Source of the DNA: an uncultured Aquimarina sp.
Lineage (GTDB): Bacteria; Bacteroidota; Bacteroidia; Flavobacteriales; Flavobacteriaceae
DNA: 64,000 nt
Assembly (NCBI GenBank): GCA_947501475.1
Contig: CANMWA010000004.1
Span: forward strand, 330,952 to 394,951
Direction of reading: 5' to 3'
Each line of letters begins with the position of its first letter. Within the stretch, counting starts at the first letter, position 1. A program made the position numbers and the translations under genes. Below the pieces are notes generated by a model. It saw only the letters and a list, made by a program, of their open reading frames with translations. It did no database searches and was not told the origin of the DNA. Positions 1 through 9,886 of this stretch are shown piece by piece.

Positions 1-3000
1 CCCTAAGAGGTAATGTAACCAGAATGCGTTCTAGAGAAGAATTATTAGAAAGTGATTGGTTTGGAGAAGATATCAAAAAAATACTTCCTGTAGTTTTAAA
101 AGGAAAGTCGGATTCTGCTTCTATGGATATGGTAGTAGAGTTATTGTTGATGACCGGGAGATCATTGCCAGAAGTAATGATGATGATGGTACCAGAAGCA
201 TGGGAGAAAAACCCTGAAATGTCTGAAGCCAAAAAAGCATTCTATGAATATAATTCTTGCGCGATGGAGCCTTGGGATGGTCCGGCTTCAATCCCATTTA
301 CAGATGGTAATTATATAGGAGCAGTATTAGACAGAAATGGTTTAAGACCTTCTCGTTATAGTGTTACCAAAGATGGGTATGTAATTATGTCTTCAGAAAC
401 TGGAGTGGTTGATCTTGAGCCAAGTAATATTCAATTTCATGGTCGATTAGAGCCAGGGAAGATGTTTTTGGTTGATATGAGCGAAGGAAGGATTATTAAT
501 GACGAAGAGATTAAAGAGAAAATTGCTTCGCAACATCCATATAGAGAATGGTTAGATAATAACCTGGTTCACTTAAAAGATATTCCTTATAATGATTGCC
601 CTTTATTTTTAGGAGAGGAAACTGTAGCAAAACGTAAAGCCGTATTTGGATATACACAAGAAGATATTGATACGATTATAGCACCAATGGGACAGTTGGG
701 CAAAGAGCCTATAGGTTCTATGGGATCAGACACCCCGATTGCTGTACTTTCTGAGCGTCCTCAATTAGTCTATAATTATTTTAAGCAATTATTTGCCCAG
801 GTTACCAATCCTCCGTTGGATGGTATTCGCGAAGAATTGATTACAGATATCAGCCTGACTTTAGGATCTGATTACAATATTTTTGATATAAATGAGAAGC
901 ATTGTAATAAATTAAAAATCCAGAATCCCGTAATATCAAAAGAGGATCTTGATAAGATAAAAACATTTACAGGTAAAGGATTCAAAGTAACTTCTGTACA
1001 AATGTTGTATAACATTAATAGAGGTCTTAATGGTCTTGAAGATGCTTTAGAAGTAATGCTAAAAGAGGTTTCTGATGCAATTGATGAAGGAACAAATGTG
1101 GTGATACTGTCTGATAGGAATGTTAGTAAACACAGAGCACCGATTCCTGCTTTATTAGCATGCTCTTATGTAAATAGCGGACTGCAAAAGTTAGGAAAGC
1201 GTTCTAGAGTTAGTGTTATTATCGAATCTGCAGAGCCACGAGAAGTGCATCATTTTGCATTATTATTTGGATATGGAGCAAGTGCTATCAATCCATATAT
1301 GGTAAATGAGATTATAGGAGAGCAGATCGAAGAAAGTAATATCACAGGAATCGAATTTGATGAAGCTATAAAAAATTACAATAAAGCAGTAGGAAAAGGC
1401 GTACTGAAGGTGATGAATAAGATCGGGATCTCTACCTTAAATTCTTATAGAAGTTCTCAACTGTTTGAGTGTATTGGTATTAATACCAAAGTAGTTGATC
1501 AATATTTCCCAAATACAGCAACACGTATTGAAGGGATAGGATTATATGAAATCGAAAAAGAAATTGCAAAGCGTCATAAAAAAGCATATTTAGAGCAAGA
1601 AGTAGCGGCCAACTTAGATTTAGAAATTGGTGGGCAATACAGATGGAGACGTAACGGAGAAAAACATCAGTTTAATCCTTTATCGGTTGCAAAACTTCAA
1701 AAATCTGTTCGAGATAACGATCCTAATACATATAAAGAGTATGCAGACTTGATTAATGAGCAATCAAAAAGCTTAATGACGATTCGTGGATTATTAGAGT
1801 TCTCTAATTATGATCCGATTTCGATAGACGAGGTAGAACCATGGACAGAGATCGTAAAACGTTTCAAAACAGGTGCAATGTCTTATGGGTCTATTAGTAA
1901 AGAAGCTCATGAGAATCTTGCCGTTGCTATGAACCGTATCGGAGGAAAAAGTAACTCTGGAGAAGGGGGAGAAGATCCACTTCGTTTTTATAAAGATGTA
2001 AATGGAGATTGGAAAAATAGTGCTATCAAGCAAGTAGCCTCAGGTCGTTTCGGGGTATCTTCAAATTATTTGACAAGTGCTTCCGAAATTCAGATAAAAA
2101 TGGCTCAAGGAGCTAAACCAGGTGAAGGAGGACAATTACCAGGACCAAAAGTAAACCCTGAAATTGCCAAAACTCGTAATTCTACACCTTATGTAGGATT
2201 AATTTCACCACCACCACATCACGATATTTACTCTATCGAAGATTTATCACAGCTGATTTATGATTTGAAATCTGCCAACAGACAGGCAAGAATTAATGTG
2301 AAATTAGTTTCTGAAGTAGGAGTCGGGACCGTTGCTGCTGGTGTAGCTAAAGCAAAAGCAGATGTTGTATTAATCTCTGGTTTTGATGGAGGTACAGGAG
2401 CTTCACCATTAACATCACTAAAGCATGCCGGATTACCATGGGAACTTGGTATTGCAGAAGCACAACAAACATTAGTGGGTAATAACTTGCGTAGTCGTAT
2501 TGTATTAGAATGCGATGGGCAATTAAAAACAGGTCGAGATGTTGCAGTAGCATGTTTGTTGGGAGCAGAAGAATTTGGTTTTGCAACTGCGCCATTGGTC
2601 GCTTCAGGATGTATTATGATGCGTGTTTGTCATTTAAATACATGTCCGGTTGGAATTGCTACACAAAACCCTGAGTTGCGTAAGAAATTTAAAGGTAAAC
2701 CAGAGCATGTTGTAAATTATATGTACTTCGTAGCACAGGAGTTACGTGAGATTATGGCACAGTTAGGTTTCCGTACAGTAAATGAGATGATAGGGCAGGT
2801 AAATAAGCTAAATCATAATAAAGCAATAGATCACTATAAAGCTGCGGGAATAGATCTTACTCCAATTCTTCATCAAGTAGATGCACCAGAAGGTGTTGAA
2901 ATCTATAATACAGAGGAGCAAGATCATTGTTTAGGTAAATCTATAGATTTTGAAATTATAGAACAGGCACATCCGGCATTATTCCGTAAAGAAAAAATTA

Positions 3001-3746
3001 CACTAGATTTTGATGTGTGTAATACCGATAGAGCGGTAGGTGCGATCTTAAGTAATGAGATTTCTAAAATATACGGAGCTCAAGGGTTACCAGATAATAC
3101 ATTGAAACTGAACTTTACCGGAGCTGCAGGACAGAGTTTCGGAGCCTTTGCAACAAAAGGTTTAACCATGATCGTTAATGGTAATACTAATGATTATCTC
3201 GGAAAAGGACTTTCTGGTGCAAAATTGATCATTAAAGTTCCTGAAGAAGCAACGATTGTTCCCGAAGAAAATGTGATCACTGGTAACGTAACCTTATATG
3301 GTGCAACTGCGGGAGAAGTTTATATTAACGGAAAAGCAGGTGAGCGATTCTGTGTACGTAACTCTGGAGCTAAAGCGGTAGTAGAAGGAATAGGAGATCA
3401 CGGTTGTGAATATATGACCGGTGGTATTGCGGTTATTCTTGGTGAAGTAGGTAGAAACTTCGGAGCTGGAATGTCTGGTGGTATTGCTTATATCTATGAT
3501 GATAAAAATACATTTGAGGCACATTGCAACAAAGAGGCTCTTAATCTTGATCCGGTTGTAGAACAGCAGGATGTTGATGAGTTAAAAACATTAATAGAGA
3601 ATCATTACAATGCTACTTTAAGTCCGTTAGCGCAAAGAATCCTCGAAAACTGGGAGAAAGAAGTATCAAAATTTATTAAAATCTTCCCAGAAGAGTATAA
3701 GCAAGCATTAAAAAGATTAGAAGAAGAAAAATTAGCACAAGCATAA
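1..3746 (+). CDS. gltB: Glutamate synthase (NADPH) large subunit, 5'-truncated by window edge
   Basis: This is the large (alpha) subunit of glutamate synthase, which makes two glutamates from glutamine and 2-oxoglutarate. The reading frame is open from base 3 (LRGNVTRMRSREELL), so the ATG at 24 is internal and the first few hundred residues lie outside the window. The visible protein has the end of the class-II glutaminase domain (YIGAVLDRNGLRPSRY near 310-360), the central domain, and the FMN-binding synthase domain (GEGGEDP near 1960-1980). The 3Fe-4S cysteines are in GCIMMRVCHLNTCPVG near 2608-2655, and the C-terminal GxGxG beta-helix domain lies near 3050-3600. No key residue is missing in the visible part. 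gltD follows after 12 bp, so the two form one transcription unit encoding the two subunits of a cytoplasmic enzyme. Confidence 0.96.
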   Translation, partial: LRGNVTRMRSREELLESDWFGEDIKKILPVVLKGKSDSASMDMVVELLLMTGRSLPEVMMMMVPEAWEKNPEMSEAKKAFYEYNSCAMEPWDGPASIPFTDGNYIGAVLDRNGLRPSRYSVTKDGYVIMSSETGVVDLEPSNIQFHGRLEPGKMFLVDMSEGRIINDEEIKEKIASQHPYREWLDNNLVHLKDIPYNDCPLFLGEETVAKRKAVFGYTQEDIDTIIAPMGQLGKEPIGSMGSDTPIAVLSERPQLVYNYFKQLFAQVTNPPLDGIREELITDISLTLGSDYNIFDINEKHCNKLKIQNPVISKEDLDKIKTFTGKGFKVTSVQMLYNINRGLNGLEDALEVMLKEVSDAIDEGTNVVILSDRNVSKHRAPIPALLACSYVNSGLQKLGKRSRVSVIIESAEPREVHHFALLFGYGASAINPYMVNEIIGEQIEESNITGIEFDEAIKNYNKAVGKGVLKVMNKIGISTLNSYRSSQLFECIGINTKVVDQYFPNTATRIEGIGLYEIEKEIAKRHKKAYLEQEVAANLDLEIGGQYRWRRNGEKHQFNPLSVAKLQKSVRDNDPNTYKEYADLINEQSKSLMTIRGLLEFSNYDPISIDEVEPWTEIVKRFKTGAMSYGSISKEAHENLAVAMNRIGGKSNSGEGGEDPLRFYKDVNGDWKNSAIKQVASGRFGVSSNYLTSASEIQIKMAQGAKPGEGGQLPGPKVNPEIAKTRNSTPYVGLISPPPHHDIYSIEDLSQLIYDLKSANRQARINVKLVSEVGVGTVAAGVAKAKADVVLISGFDGGTGASPLTSLKHAGLPWELGIAEAQQTLVGNNLRSRIVLECDGQLKTGRDVAVACLLGAEEFGFATAPLVASGCIMMRVCHLNTCPVGIATQNPELRKKFKGKPEHVVNYMYFVAQELREIMAQLGFRTVNEMIGQVNKLNHNKAIDHYKAAGIDLTPILHQVDAPEGVEIYNTEEQDHCLGKSIDFEIIEQAHPALFRKEKITLDFDVCNTDRAVGAILSNEISKIYGAQGLPDNTLKLNFTGAAGQSFGAFATKGLTMIVNGNTNDYLGKGLSGAKLIIKVPEEATIVPEENVITGNVTLYGATAGEVYINGKAGERFCVRNSGAKAVVEGIGDHGCEYMTGGIAVILGEVGRNFGAGMSGGIAYIYDDKNTFEAHCNKEALNLDPVVEQQDVDELKTLIENHYNATLSPLAQRILENWEKEVSKFIKIFPEEYKQALKRLEEEKLAQA

Positions 3747-3758
3747 AACGATATTAAC

Positions 3759-5222
3759 ATGGGAAAGATAACTGGATTTTTAGAATTTGAAAGAGAGATC
3801 GAACAGTACCAGCCTGTTAAAGATCGTATAAAAGATTATAAAGAGTTTACAGAGGCAATGCCAGAGAAAAAACTCAAGGATCAAGGAGCACGTTGCATGG
3901 ATTGTGGTATTCCATTTTGTCATAGTGGGTGCCCGTTAGGAAATTTGATACCTGATTTTAACGATGCTGTATATCGCGGTAAATGGGAAAAAGCAGCAAG
4001 GATACTGCATTCTACTAATAATTTTCCTGAGTTTACGGGGCGATTATGCCCAGCACCTTGTGAAGAAGCTTGTGTGTTAGGTATTAATGAAGATCCTGTA
4101 ACCATAGAGAATATAGAAAAGAATATTGTTGAGGAAGCTTTTAAAAACGGATGGGTTAAAGCCAATCCACCAAGAGAGAGAACAGGCAAAACAGTAGCAG
4201 TAATAGGATCTGGCCCAGCTGGATTAGCAACTGCGCAACAATTAAATCGTGCGGGACATTTGGTAACTGTTTTTGAAAGAGATGAAAAAGTAGGAGGGTT
4301 ATTACGTTATGGTATTCCTGATTTTAAGATGGAAAAACATGTAATCGATCGTCGTATTGCTGTTTTAGAAGAAGAAGGTATTGTTTTTAAAACAAATAGT
4401 CATATAGGAAAAGAGATTAAAGCAGATCAATTAAAAGAAGAATTTGATGCCGTGGTTTTATGTACAGGAGCAACAGTTCGTCGTAATTTGCCAGTAAAAG
4501 GATCTGATTTAAAAGGTGTGGTGCAAGCTATGGATTTTTTACCTCAGAATAACCGTAGAGTAGATGGAGTTAAAGATCTTGGCGAAGAAATTCTAGCTAC
4601 AGATAAAAATGTGATCGTAATTGGTGGTGGAGATACAGGATCAGATTGTATTGGTACATCTGTACGTCATGGTGCAACATCGGTGACGAATTTTGAGATT
4701 ATGGGTAAAGGAACTATTGAACGTCCTGCAAACCAGCCTTGGCCATTTTGGCCAATGCGATTGCGTACAAGTTCTTCGCATCAAGAAGGGGTAGAGCGCA
4801 ACTGGAGTATCTCTACCAAAGAATTTTTAGGAGACGATAATGGAAATCTAAAAGGTTTGATCACTACACAAGTAGAATGGGTTAAAGAAAATGGTCGTTT
4901 TACACTGAAAGAAGTTCCTGATACTGAAAAAGAGTGGAAATGTGAATTAGCGTTATTGGCATTAGGATTTACAGGATCTGAACCTACTATTGCAGAGCAA
5001 TTAGGTATCGATATGGATGCAAGAACCAATATCAAAGCAACCGAAGATAATTACACTACCAATGTAAAAGGTGTTTTTGCAGCTGGTGATACGCGTAGAG
5101 GACAATCTTTAATTGTTTGGGCTATCGCCGAAGGTAGACAAGCAGCACATCATGTAGATGCCTATTTGATGGGGTCATCTAATCTTCCGCTTAAAGGAGA
5201 AGGAGATCTACCAAGAGTTTAA
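3759..5222 (+). CDS. gltD: Glutamate synthase (NADPH) small subunit
   Basis: This is the beta subunit of glutamate synthase, which passes electrons from NAD(P)H through FAD and 4Fe-4S clusters to the large subunit. The 487-residue length is normal for the family. The N-terminus carries the two cysteine clusters (CMDCGIPFCHSGCP at about residues 47-60 and CPAPCEEAC at about 97-105). A Rossmann FAD motif (VIGSGPAG, about residue 148) and an NAD(P)-binding motif (VIGGGDTGSD, about residue 288) follow. The C-terminal FAD motif (GVFAAGD) is near residue 440. It starts 12 bp after gltB and is followed by a strong intrinsic terminator, so gltBD is the whole operon on this side. Confidence 0.96.
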   Translation: MGKITGFLEFEREIEQYQPVKDRIKDYKEFTEAMPEKKLKDQGARCMDCGIPFCHSGCPLGNLIPDFNDAVYRGKWEKAARILHSTNNFPEFTGRLCPAPCEEACVLGINEDPVTIENIEKNIVEEAFKNGWVKANPPRERTGKTVAVIGSGPAGLATAQQLNRAGHLVTVFERDEKVGGLLRYGIPDFKMEKHVIDRRIAVLEEEGIVFKTNSHIGKEIKADQLKEEFDAVVLCTGATVRRNLPVKGSDLKGVVQAMDFLPQNNRRVDGVKDLGEEILATDKNVIVIGGGDTGSDCIGTSVRHGATSVTNFEIMGKGTIERPANQPWPFWPMRLRTSSSHQEGVERNWSISTKEFLGDDNGNLKGLITTQVEWVKENGRFTLKEVPDTEKEWKCELALLALGFTGSEPTIAEQLGIDMDARTNIKATEDNYTTNVKGVFAAGDTRRGQSLIVWAIAEGRQAAHHVDAYLMGSSNLPLKGEGDLPRV

Positions 5223-5262
5223 TTAGTTATGTTAATCTAATATTTAAATATTAGGTGTTAAG

Positions 5263-5297
5263 AAAAAAGCTGCTAATATGGGAATTAGCAGCTTTTT
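5263..5297 (+). terminator. Intrinsic terminator after gltD
   Basis: A perfect hairpin with arms GCTGCTAAT and ATTAGCAGC is flanked by an A-run on the left and a T-run on the right. It ends the gltBD transcript. Because both flanks are homopolymeric it could also stop transcripts from the convergent M43 protease gene on the minus strand. Confidence 0.85.
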
Positions 5298-5346
5298 TAT
5301 GATTTAAACTCGTTTACCAAGAATTATTCATTGGTTAAACCAGTTA

Positions 5347-7323
5347 TTATTTCCGGATAAACTTTTTAATAATTATTTGATTTTCTGTAGTAAACTTAAC
5401 TAAGTACAATCCTCTTTTTAAACCTGAAATATTTATTTTTTCTGGGCCACTTACTGTTCCTTTGCCTACAATTTGTCCTTTCATATTGGTGACTAAATAT
5501 GATACGGTGCTAATAGTAGCTGATGATAAATTTAAAACATTGCCTTCTGCTGGATTTGGATATATTTTTAAACCGAAACTTAATTTACCAACTCCTCTTG
5601 GAGAGCCACAAGGACCTAAATTAGTCCATCCTCCATTTGCTCTTCTTTCGTATAATGTATTTTGATACACTACTTTGTCTCCTGCAGTATATGTAGCAGA
5701 ACTATCATAAGCAGCAACTCCAGCACATTTATCTCCCCCTGTTGAGCAAGGAGTACAAGATGAACCTCCGCAATCTACACCGGTTTCATCACCATTTTGA
5801 ACCCCATCTGCACACGTTGGTGTTGGTGTATTTCCGTTTGTTATGTTTACAGTATAATCTTCTACTTCTCCGTCTCCAATGTTTCCGCAAGCATCCGGAG
5901 CAGCATTATATTTCATAGATACTCTCATTCGTGTAGTCCCTAATGACACTGATGTGTTAGGAGTGATTGTTCCATTTACAGCACTGTTAGAAGCAGTCCC
6001 AGCATCAAAAGTTAATTCTCCTGCGTCACTAAAATCTCCATCTTTATTGTAGTCTACCCATACTCTGAAGTATTCATCATATGCGGTTCCAGAATGTCCA
6101 GGTGTCAATGTGATAGCATTACTTTGTCCCCTATTTAATGTTACGGTTTGAGTTGTGAAATCTGAATATGTTTGTGCTCCTGAAGCGTTATTGAAACTAC
6201 CAACTTGTACTCCTGCAATCCACTCATATTGAACTCTGCTTCCTGCTGATTCACAATATTGATTTCCTGTTTGACATGGTGTACAATCTCCTCCGCAATC
6301 TACTCCGGTTTCGTTTCCATTTTGAATACCATCATTACATGTAGGTTGAGTTACAGCACCACATTTATCAGAAAGCGCTAAACTTGATCTAACACCGCCC
6401 GAAAGTAATATAGCTCTCATTCTATTTTTTTGTCCAGTAGTAAATAGGTTCATACAAGAATCATCACTATAATCCATATAATTTTGTACCATATCTGTTG
6501 ATCCACATGATACGTGAGTTGGTACGCAACCTGTATTAGAATCATCAGACTCTGGGGTATCGGTTACAAAATCATCAACTCCACAACCTCCATCACCCCA
6601 AATATGACGTAAGTTTAGAAAATGGCCTACTTCATGAGTTGTTGTACGACCCAACTCAAATGGCGCAGTTGCAGTACCTATTTTTCCAAAATACTTATAT
6701 CCCATCACAACACCATCTGTAGCGGCATTACCGCCAGGAAATTGTGCAAAACCTAAAAGATTATTGAAACCTGGAGCAGAAAGCTTTGGACATACCCACA
6801 TATTTAGATATTGAGTGGTATCCCATGGGTTTACTCCTCCAGAAGATAGTTTTTTCATGGCATTTTCGGCACTTCCTCCCCAATCTTCTCGAGTTACCTG
6901 TTTTCTGGTAATACCCGTAGTACTATTACCATTTGGATCTACAGTAGCAAGACAAAACTCAATTTGAGTATCGGCTGCTTGCGACCAGGTGTTATCTGCA
7001 TCACTATTTGTACGTCTAAAATCTTCATTTAAAACTTCAATTTGCGATTGTATTTGTGCTGTGCTAATATTCTCTGTACTATTCCTATACAGTACATGTA
7101 TCACAACCGGAATAGTAATGATATCCCCTTCAATACTTTTTGAAGTTTCTAATTCTTTAACCTTTCTTTGAGTATAGGCCTCGATATTTGCCATACGTTT
7201 AGAAAGCCCTTTGTCTAATTTCATCCTGTTTTCTAAATCTTCCATAGCGGCACAATTTCTATCTTGTGAAAATGCAGCTATAGAAAAAAACATACCTAAT
7301 AATAGTATACATGTGTTTTTCAT
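5347..7323 (-). CDS. Secreted M43 (pappalysin-like) zinc metalloprotease with T9SS sorting domain
   Basis: This is an exported metalloendopeptidase, 658 residues from the chosen start. I place the start at 7323 because MKNTCILLLGMFFSIAAFSQ is a clean signal peptide; a longer reading to 7374 would add 17 unsuitable residues. Domains in order are: a pro-region; a catalytic domain with HEVGHFLNLRH (zinc ligands, about 6605-6640) and a Met-turn NYMDYSDD; a Cys-rich motif of the form CxDGxQNGxETGVDCGG, seen twice; a GEVEDYTV domain between the two copies; a short aromatic module like CBM5/12 (YTAGDKVVYQNTLYE); and a T9SS type A C-terminal domain (IYPNPAEGN ... KKFIRK). The protein should cross the outer membrane by T9SS. 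It is divergent from the M57-like protease gene at 7518. Confidence 0.88.
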   Translation of the reverse strand: MKNTCILLLGMFFSIAAFSQDRNCAAMEDLENRMKLDKGLSKRMANIEAYTQRKVKELETSKSIEGDIITIPVVIHVLYRNSTENISTAQIQSQIEVLNEDFRRTNSDADNTWSQAADTQIEFCLATVDPNGNSTTGITRKQVTREDWGGSAENAMKKLSSGGVNPWDTTQYLNMWVCPKLSAPGFNNLLGFAQFPGGNAATDGVVMGYKYFGKIGTATAPFELGRTTTHEVGHFLNLRHIWGDGGCGVDDFVTDTPESDDSNTGCVPTHVSCGSTDMVQNYMDYSDDSCMNLFTTGQKNRMRAILLSGGVRSSLALSDKCGAVTQPTCNDGIQNGNETGVDCGGDCTPCQTGNQYCESAGSRVQYEWIAGVQVGSFNNASGAQTYSDFTTQTVTLNRGQSNAITLTPGHSGTAYDEYFRVWVDYNKDGDFSDAGELTFDAGTASNSAVNGTITPNTSVSLGTTRMRVSMKYNAAPDACGNIGDGEVEDYTVNITNGNTPTPTCADGVQNGDETGVDCGGSSCTPCSTGGDKCAGVAAYDSSATYTAGDKVVYQNTLYERRANGGWTNLGPCGSPRGVGKLSFGLKIYPNPAEGNVLNLSSATISTVSYLVTNMKGQIVGKGTVSGPEKINISGLKRGLYLVKFTTENQIIIKKFIRK

Positions 7324-7517
7324 AATAATGAATTGAGTTAGTGAATAGTTAGTTTGTGTGTAATTTTTTATCAATAATATTAATTTATTGTTAGTTATTT
7401 AACATTTTGACAATCAATTATTTAAACTGGAATATTTTGTATTAGGATGAGTTAATATAGTATTGTTGAGACTTAAAATTATTAGATAATTTTCTACATA
7501 ACTAAAAATCTAATAGT

Positions 7518-8354
7518 ATGTTACAACACAAATTCAAACTCATTTTATTCTTGACAACTGCCTTATTTTGTTATAGTTGTCAGACTGAAGATTTAGATCA
7601 GGAAGGTTTAAATCAAGGAGAGCAGACATTAACTAAAGAAGCAAAAGCTACTTTAGATTTTTTGATTGATCAAGGATATTCTGTAGATCATCTTACGCCA
7701 AATTTTGATAGTAAAACATTTATCTATGGTGGTGATATTGCATTTCCTTTTGAACTTAAGGGTAATCTGGATAAAAACCAACCAGAAGAAAAGAGCATCA
7801 ATGAAAAAAATCAATGGTATCGTGTAGGAAATGGAGTTTATTATAGTAATTCTAGAGATATTACGTATTATATTGAAAGAAACTTTCCAAGACAGTTTGA
7901 ATACGAATTTTCTTGGGCTGCATACCATTGGAGTCGTATAAGTCCTAATATCAATATAAGAAGAACATATACCAGATCACAGGCAGATATACTTGTTGGC
8001 ACTTGGTATCAGACTAATACTGCTGCTTGGGCTAGAGCTGCATTACCAGATGGTAGAGGCAATGTTGGTGCATGGTTAAATATAAATACAGCTAAAGACC
8101 ATGAAGGGGCTTCAGGGGAGTCTACTATGGCTTTATTGATACATGAATTAGGTCATAACCTTGGTTATTTGCATTCTGATCAAACAGAAGGGAGTTTGAT
8201 ACCAGGTACAAGAGGGGTAGTATATCATCGAGCTAATAACTGTGGTTCTGTCATGAAAAGTAGCGTATATGTATGTAACTGGAGATTAAGCTCAAGAGCT
8301 GGTTGGTCTAGTGATGATAGAAGAGCAATTGACTGGGCTTACGACTTATATTAA
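7518..8354 (+). CDS. Lipoprotein zinc metalloprotease, M57 (HEIGH)-like
   Basis: This 278-residue predicted lipoprotein has a hydrophobic leader ending in a lipobox (LFCYSC, Cys at about residue 21). The active site is HELGHNLGYLHSD (first His at residue 209), the HExxHxxGxxHxD zinc signature of metzincins. The family I recognise is the Bacteroidota peptidase M57, the 'dual-action HEIGH' group; a matrixin-like assignment is the alternative. The middle part (YYIERNFPRQFEYEFSWAAYHWSRISPNI) resembles the substrate-strand region of these enzymes. It lacks a T9SS sorting domain, so it is probably anchored in a membrane facing the periplasm or the surface. It lies divergent from the M43 protease, with 194 bp between the starts. 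Confidence 0.82.
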   Translation: MLQHKFKLILFLTTALFCYSCQTEDLDQEGLNQGEQTLTKEAKATLDFLIDQGYSVDHLTPNFDSKTFIYGGDIAFPFELKGNLDKNQPEEKSINEKNQWYRVGNGVYYSNSRDITYYIERNFPRQFEYEFSWAAYHWSRISPNINIRRTYTRSQADILVGTWYQTNTAAWARAALPDGRGNVGAWLNINTAKDHEGASGESTMALLIHELGHNLGYLHSDQTEGSLIPGTRGVVYHRANNCGSVMKSSVYVCNWRLSSRAGWSSDDRRAIDWAYDLY

Positions 8355-8392
8355 TTTTTTTATGGTAAGTTTTAACTGATTGTTGGAAAAAA

Positions 8393-8424
8393 AGTCGTTA
8401 ATCATTATATGTTAGCGGCTTTTT
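8393..8424 (+). terminator. Intrinsic terminator after M57-like protease
   Basis: A 9-bp stem with two G-U pairs (AGTCGTTAA with TTAGCGGCT) is followed by TTTT. It lies 38 bp downstream of the protease stop codon. Confidence 0.65.
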
Positions 8425-8488
8425 ACTATTTTTCATATGTTAGAAAAAGAGAATAATTTGTTTATAAATGAAGAAAGAATAGATAAAG

Positions 8489-8974
8489 CTATTCTTTATT
8501 TTTTTTCATAAAATCTGCAAGCTTTAGGGCATAAGTGACAAACATAGTATGATAGTTTTTTGACTTATTTCCATGTTTGTCATAAAAATACATGCAAGAA
8601 TATATTTCTGTAATTTCTCCTTTTTTCTCATCAATTCCAAAATCAAATGTATGCCCAGAATTATTACCTATTAATTGATATATATCACTGTTGGCTTTAC
8701 TACATCGATTATTTTTTATCTTACATTTTCCTTGATTTAGGGTTAATTCTGTATCACCTTCTTCCTTAAATTTTTGTAATACTGCTTTTATTGCAGCCAA
8801 ATTTTCATATTTATTAAGGTTTAAAGAGTCTTTAAAATCTTCATCAAGTAGTTTTTCAATCTCATCAATTTTAAATTCTTGTAGGAATTCGATAAATCGA
8901 AGGGCTATAGATTTTTTACTGTGATGGATAGCATCTGTATTTATTGTTATTCCTAAGTTTTTAATTTGTGACAT
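8489..8974 (-). CDS. Uncharacterised protein, tandem paralogue 2
   Basis: I do not recognise a family. The 161-residue protein is soluble, has no signal peptide, and shares a clear core with the upstream neighbour (8990-9568): an acidic helix region ending in DF, then NKY..LAA(I/L)K.VL..F...GDTEL, then GKCK, then YQLIGNNSG.TFDFGI with GEI after it. The length and the helix-then-sheet order would fit an NTF2/SnoaL-like cone fold, but that is only a structural guess. It starts 15 bp after the neighbour ends, so the two are probably co-transcribed with this gene second. Confidence 0.75.
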   Translation of the reverse strand: MSQIKNLGITINTDAIHHSKKSIALRFIEFLQEFKIDEIEKLLDEDFKDSLNLNKYENLAAIKAVLQKFKEEGDTELTLNQGKCKIKNNRCSKANSDIYQLIGNNSGHTFDFGIDEKKGEITEIYSCMYFYDKHGNKSKNYHTMFVTYALKLADFMKKNKE

Positions 8975-8989
8975 GATACTGTGGTTTAT

Positions 8990-9568
8990 TTAATTAAAAG
9001 AGCTAATTATATGTTTAATTAAAGACAATAAACGAGTTTTAATTCTCTTTAAAAATTTAAGATGAGTAGGAATATCTTTTTCGTATAGTTGATCCCCAAA
9101 TTCGGTGAACTCCATAAGCTTCAACATATAGGTCCATTGCATATCTTTATAATTATTGGAAGGCCAGCCATATTGATCTATAAAACCAGAACAGTTATGA
9201 AAATTTACTATTTCTCCATCTTCTTCGATAATCCCAAAATCAAAAGTCAGTCCAGAATTATTTCCTATTAACTGATATAAGTTATCTCTTTTAAAACATT
9301 TTTCTTTACATTGCCCTTTTTGAAAAGCTAGCTCTGTATCTCCTTTTTTCCTAAATTCTAATAATACTTTTTTAAGTGCAGCTAATTTGTGATACTTATT
9401 AAACTCAGTATATTCTGTATTAAAATCATCTGTTATTAATTTTTCAGCTTCACTGATATCAAAATCTTTTATTAATTGAACAAAACGATTGATTTTTGAC
9501 TTTTCATTTTTATCTATAAAATCAAATTCGAGGTTTATAATTAGATCCAGAGTTTTAGTATGTACCAT
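8990..9568 (-). CDS. Uncharacterised protein, tandem paralogue 1
   Basis: This 192-residue protein of unknown function is the first gene of a two-gene unit with its paralogue at 8489-8974. The shared motifs are NKYHKLAALKKVL, GDTEL, GQCKEKC and YQLIGNNSGLTFDFGI. It differs by a C-terminal basic extension of about 30 residues (KFLKRIKTRLLSLIKHII), which looks like an amphipathic helix that could touch a membrane or nucleic acid. There is no signal peptide. The pair arose by local duplication and has since diverged strongly. Confidence 0.75.
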   Translation of the reverse strand: MVHTKTLDLIINLEFDFIDKNEKSKINRFVQLIKDFDISEAEKLITDDFNTEYTEFNKYHKLAALKKVLLEFRKKGDTELAFQKGQCKEKCFKRDNLYQLIGNNSGLTFDFGIIEEDGEIVNFHNCSGFIDQYGWPSNNYKDMQWTYMLKLMEFTEFGDQLYEKDIPTHLKFLKRIKTRLLSLIKHIISSFN

Positions 9569-9886
9569 CTTTGTTTATTAAATATTTAAACTAATTTTTT
9601 AAAGAACAACTTGTAACTAAGTCGTATACAATATACGAAGAAACAATCTTTAAATCCGATAAAAGGCATTTTTTAACGATTAATTACATGTTTTTTTAAC
9701 AAATTAAAAATGTGGTTTCTCCTTTTTAAACCTATAATTTAATACTTCATCTTTGTGTTTCATATATAAGAATGCATCTTCATTATTAGTATATGGTTGT
9801 TTCTAACCATAATATTAATAGAGAAATTATTTAGAATTGAACTAAACATTGTTTAAATTGTAGGAATATTAACCAAACATACACAA
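9569..9886. other. Intergenic region between divergent genes
   Basis: These 318 bp separate the unknown-protein pair (minus strand) from the AhpD-fold gene (plus strand). The region is very AT-rich. CATCTTTG near 9748 is one mismatch away from the TAnnTTTG -7 element and could serve the plus-strand gene, but no -33 element is evident. I see no repeat, RNA gene or ORF worth calling. Confidence 0.5.

Noticed and set aside
1794..3524. Minus-strand frames within gltB
   Set aside because: They overlap a clearly conserved gene and show no family features.
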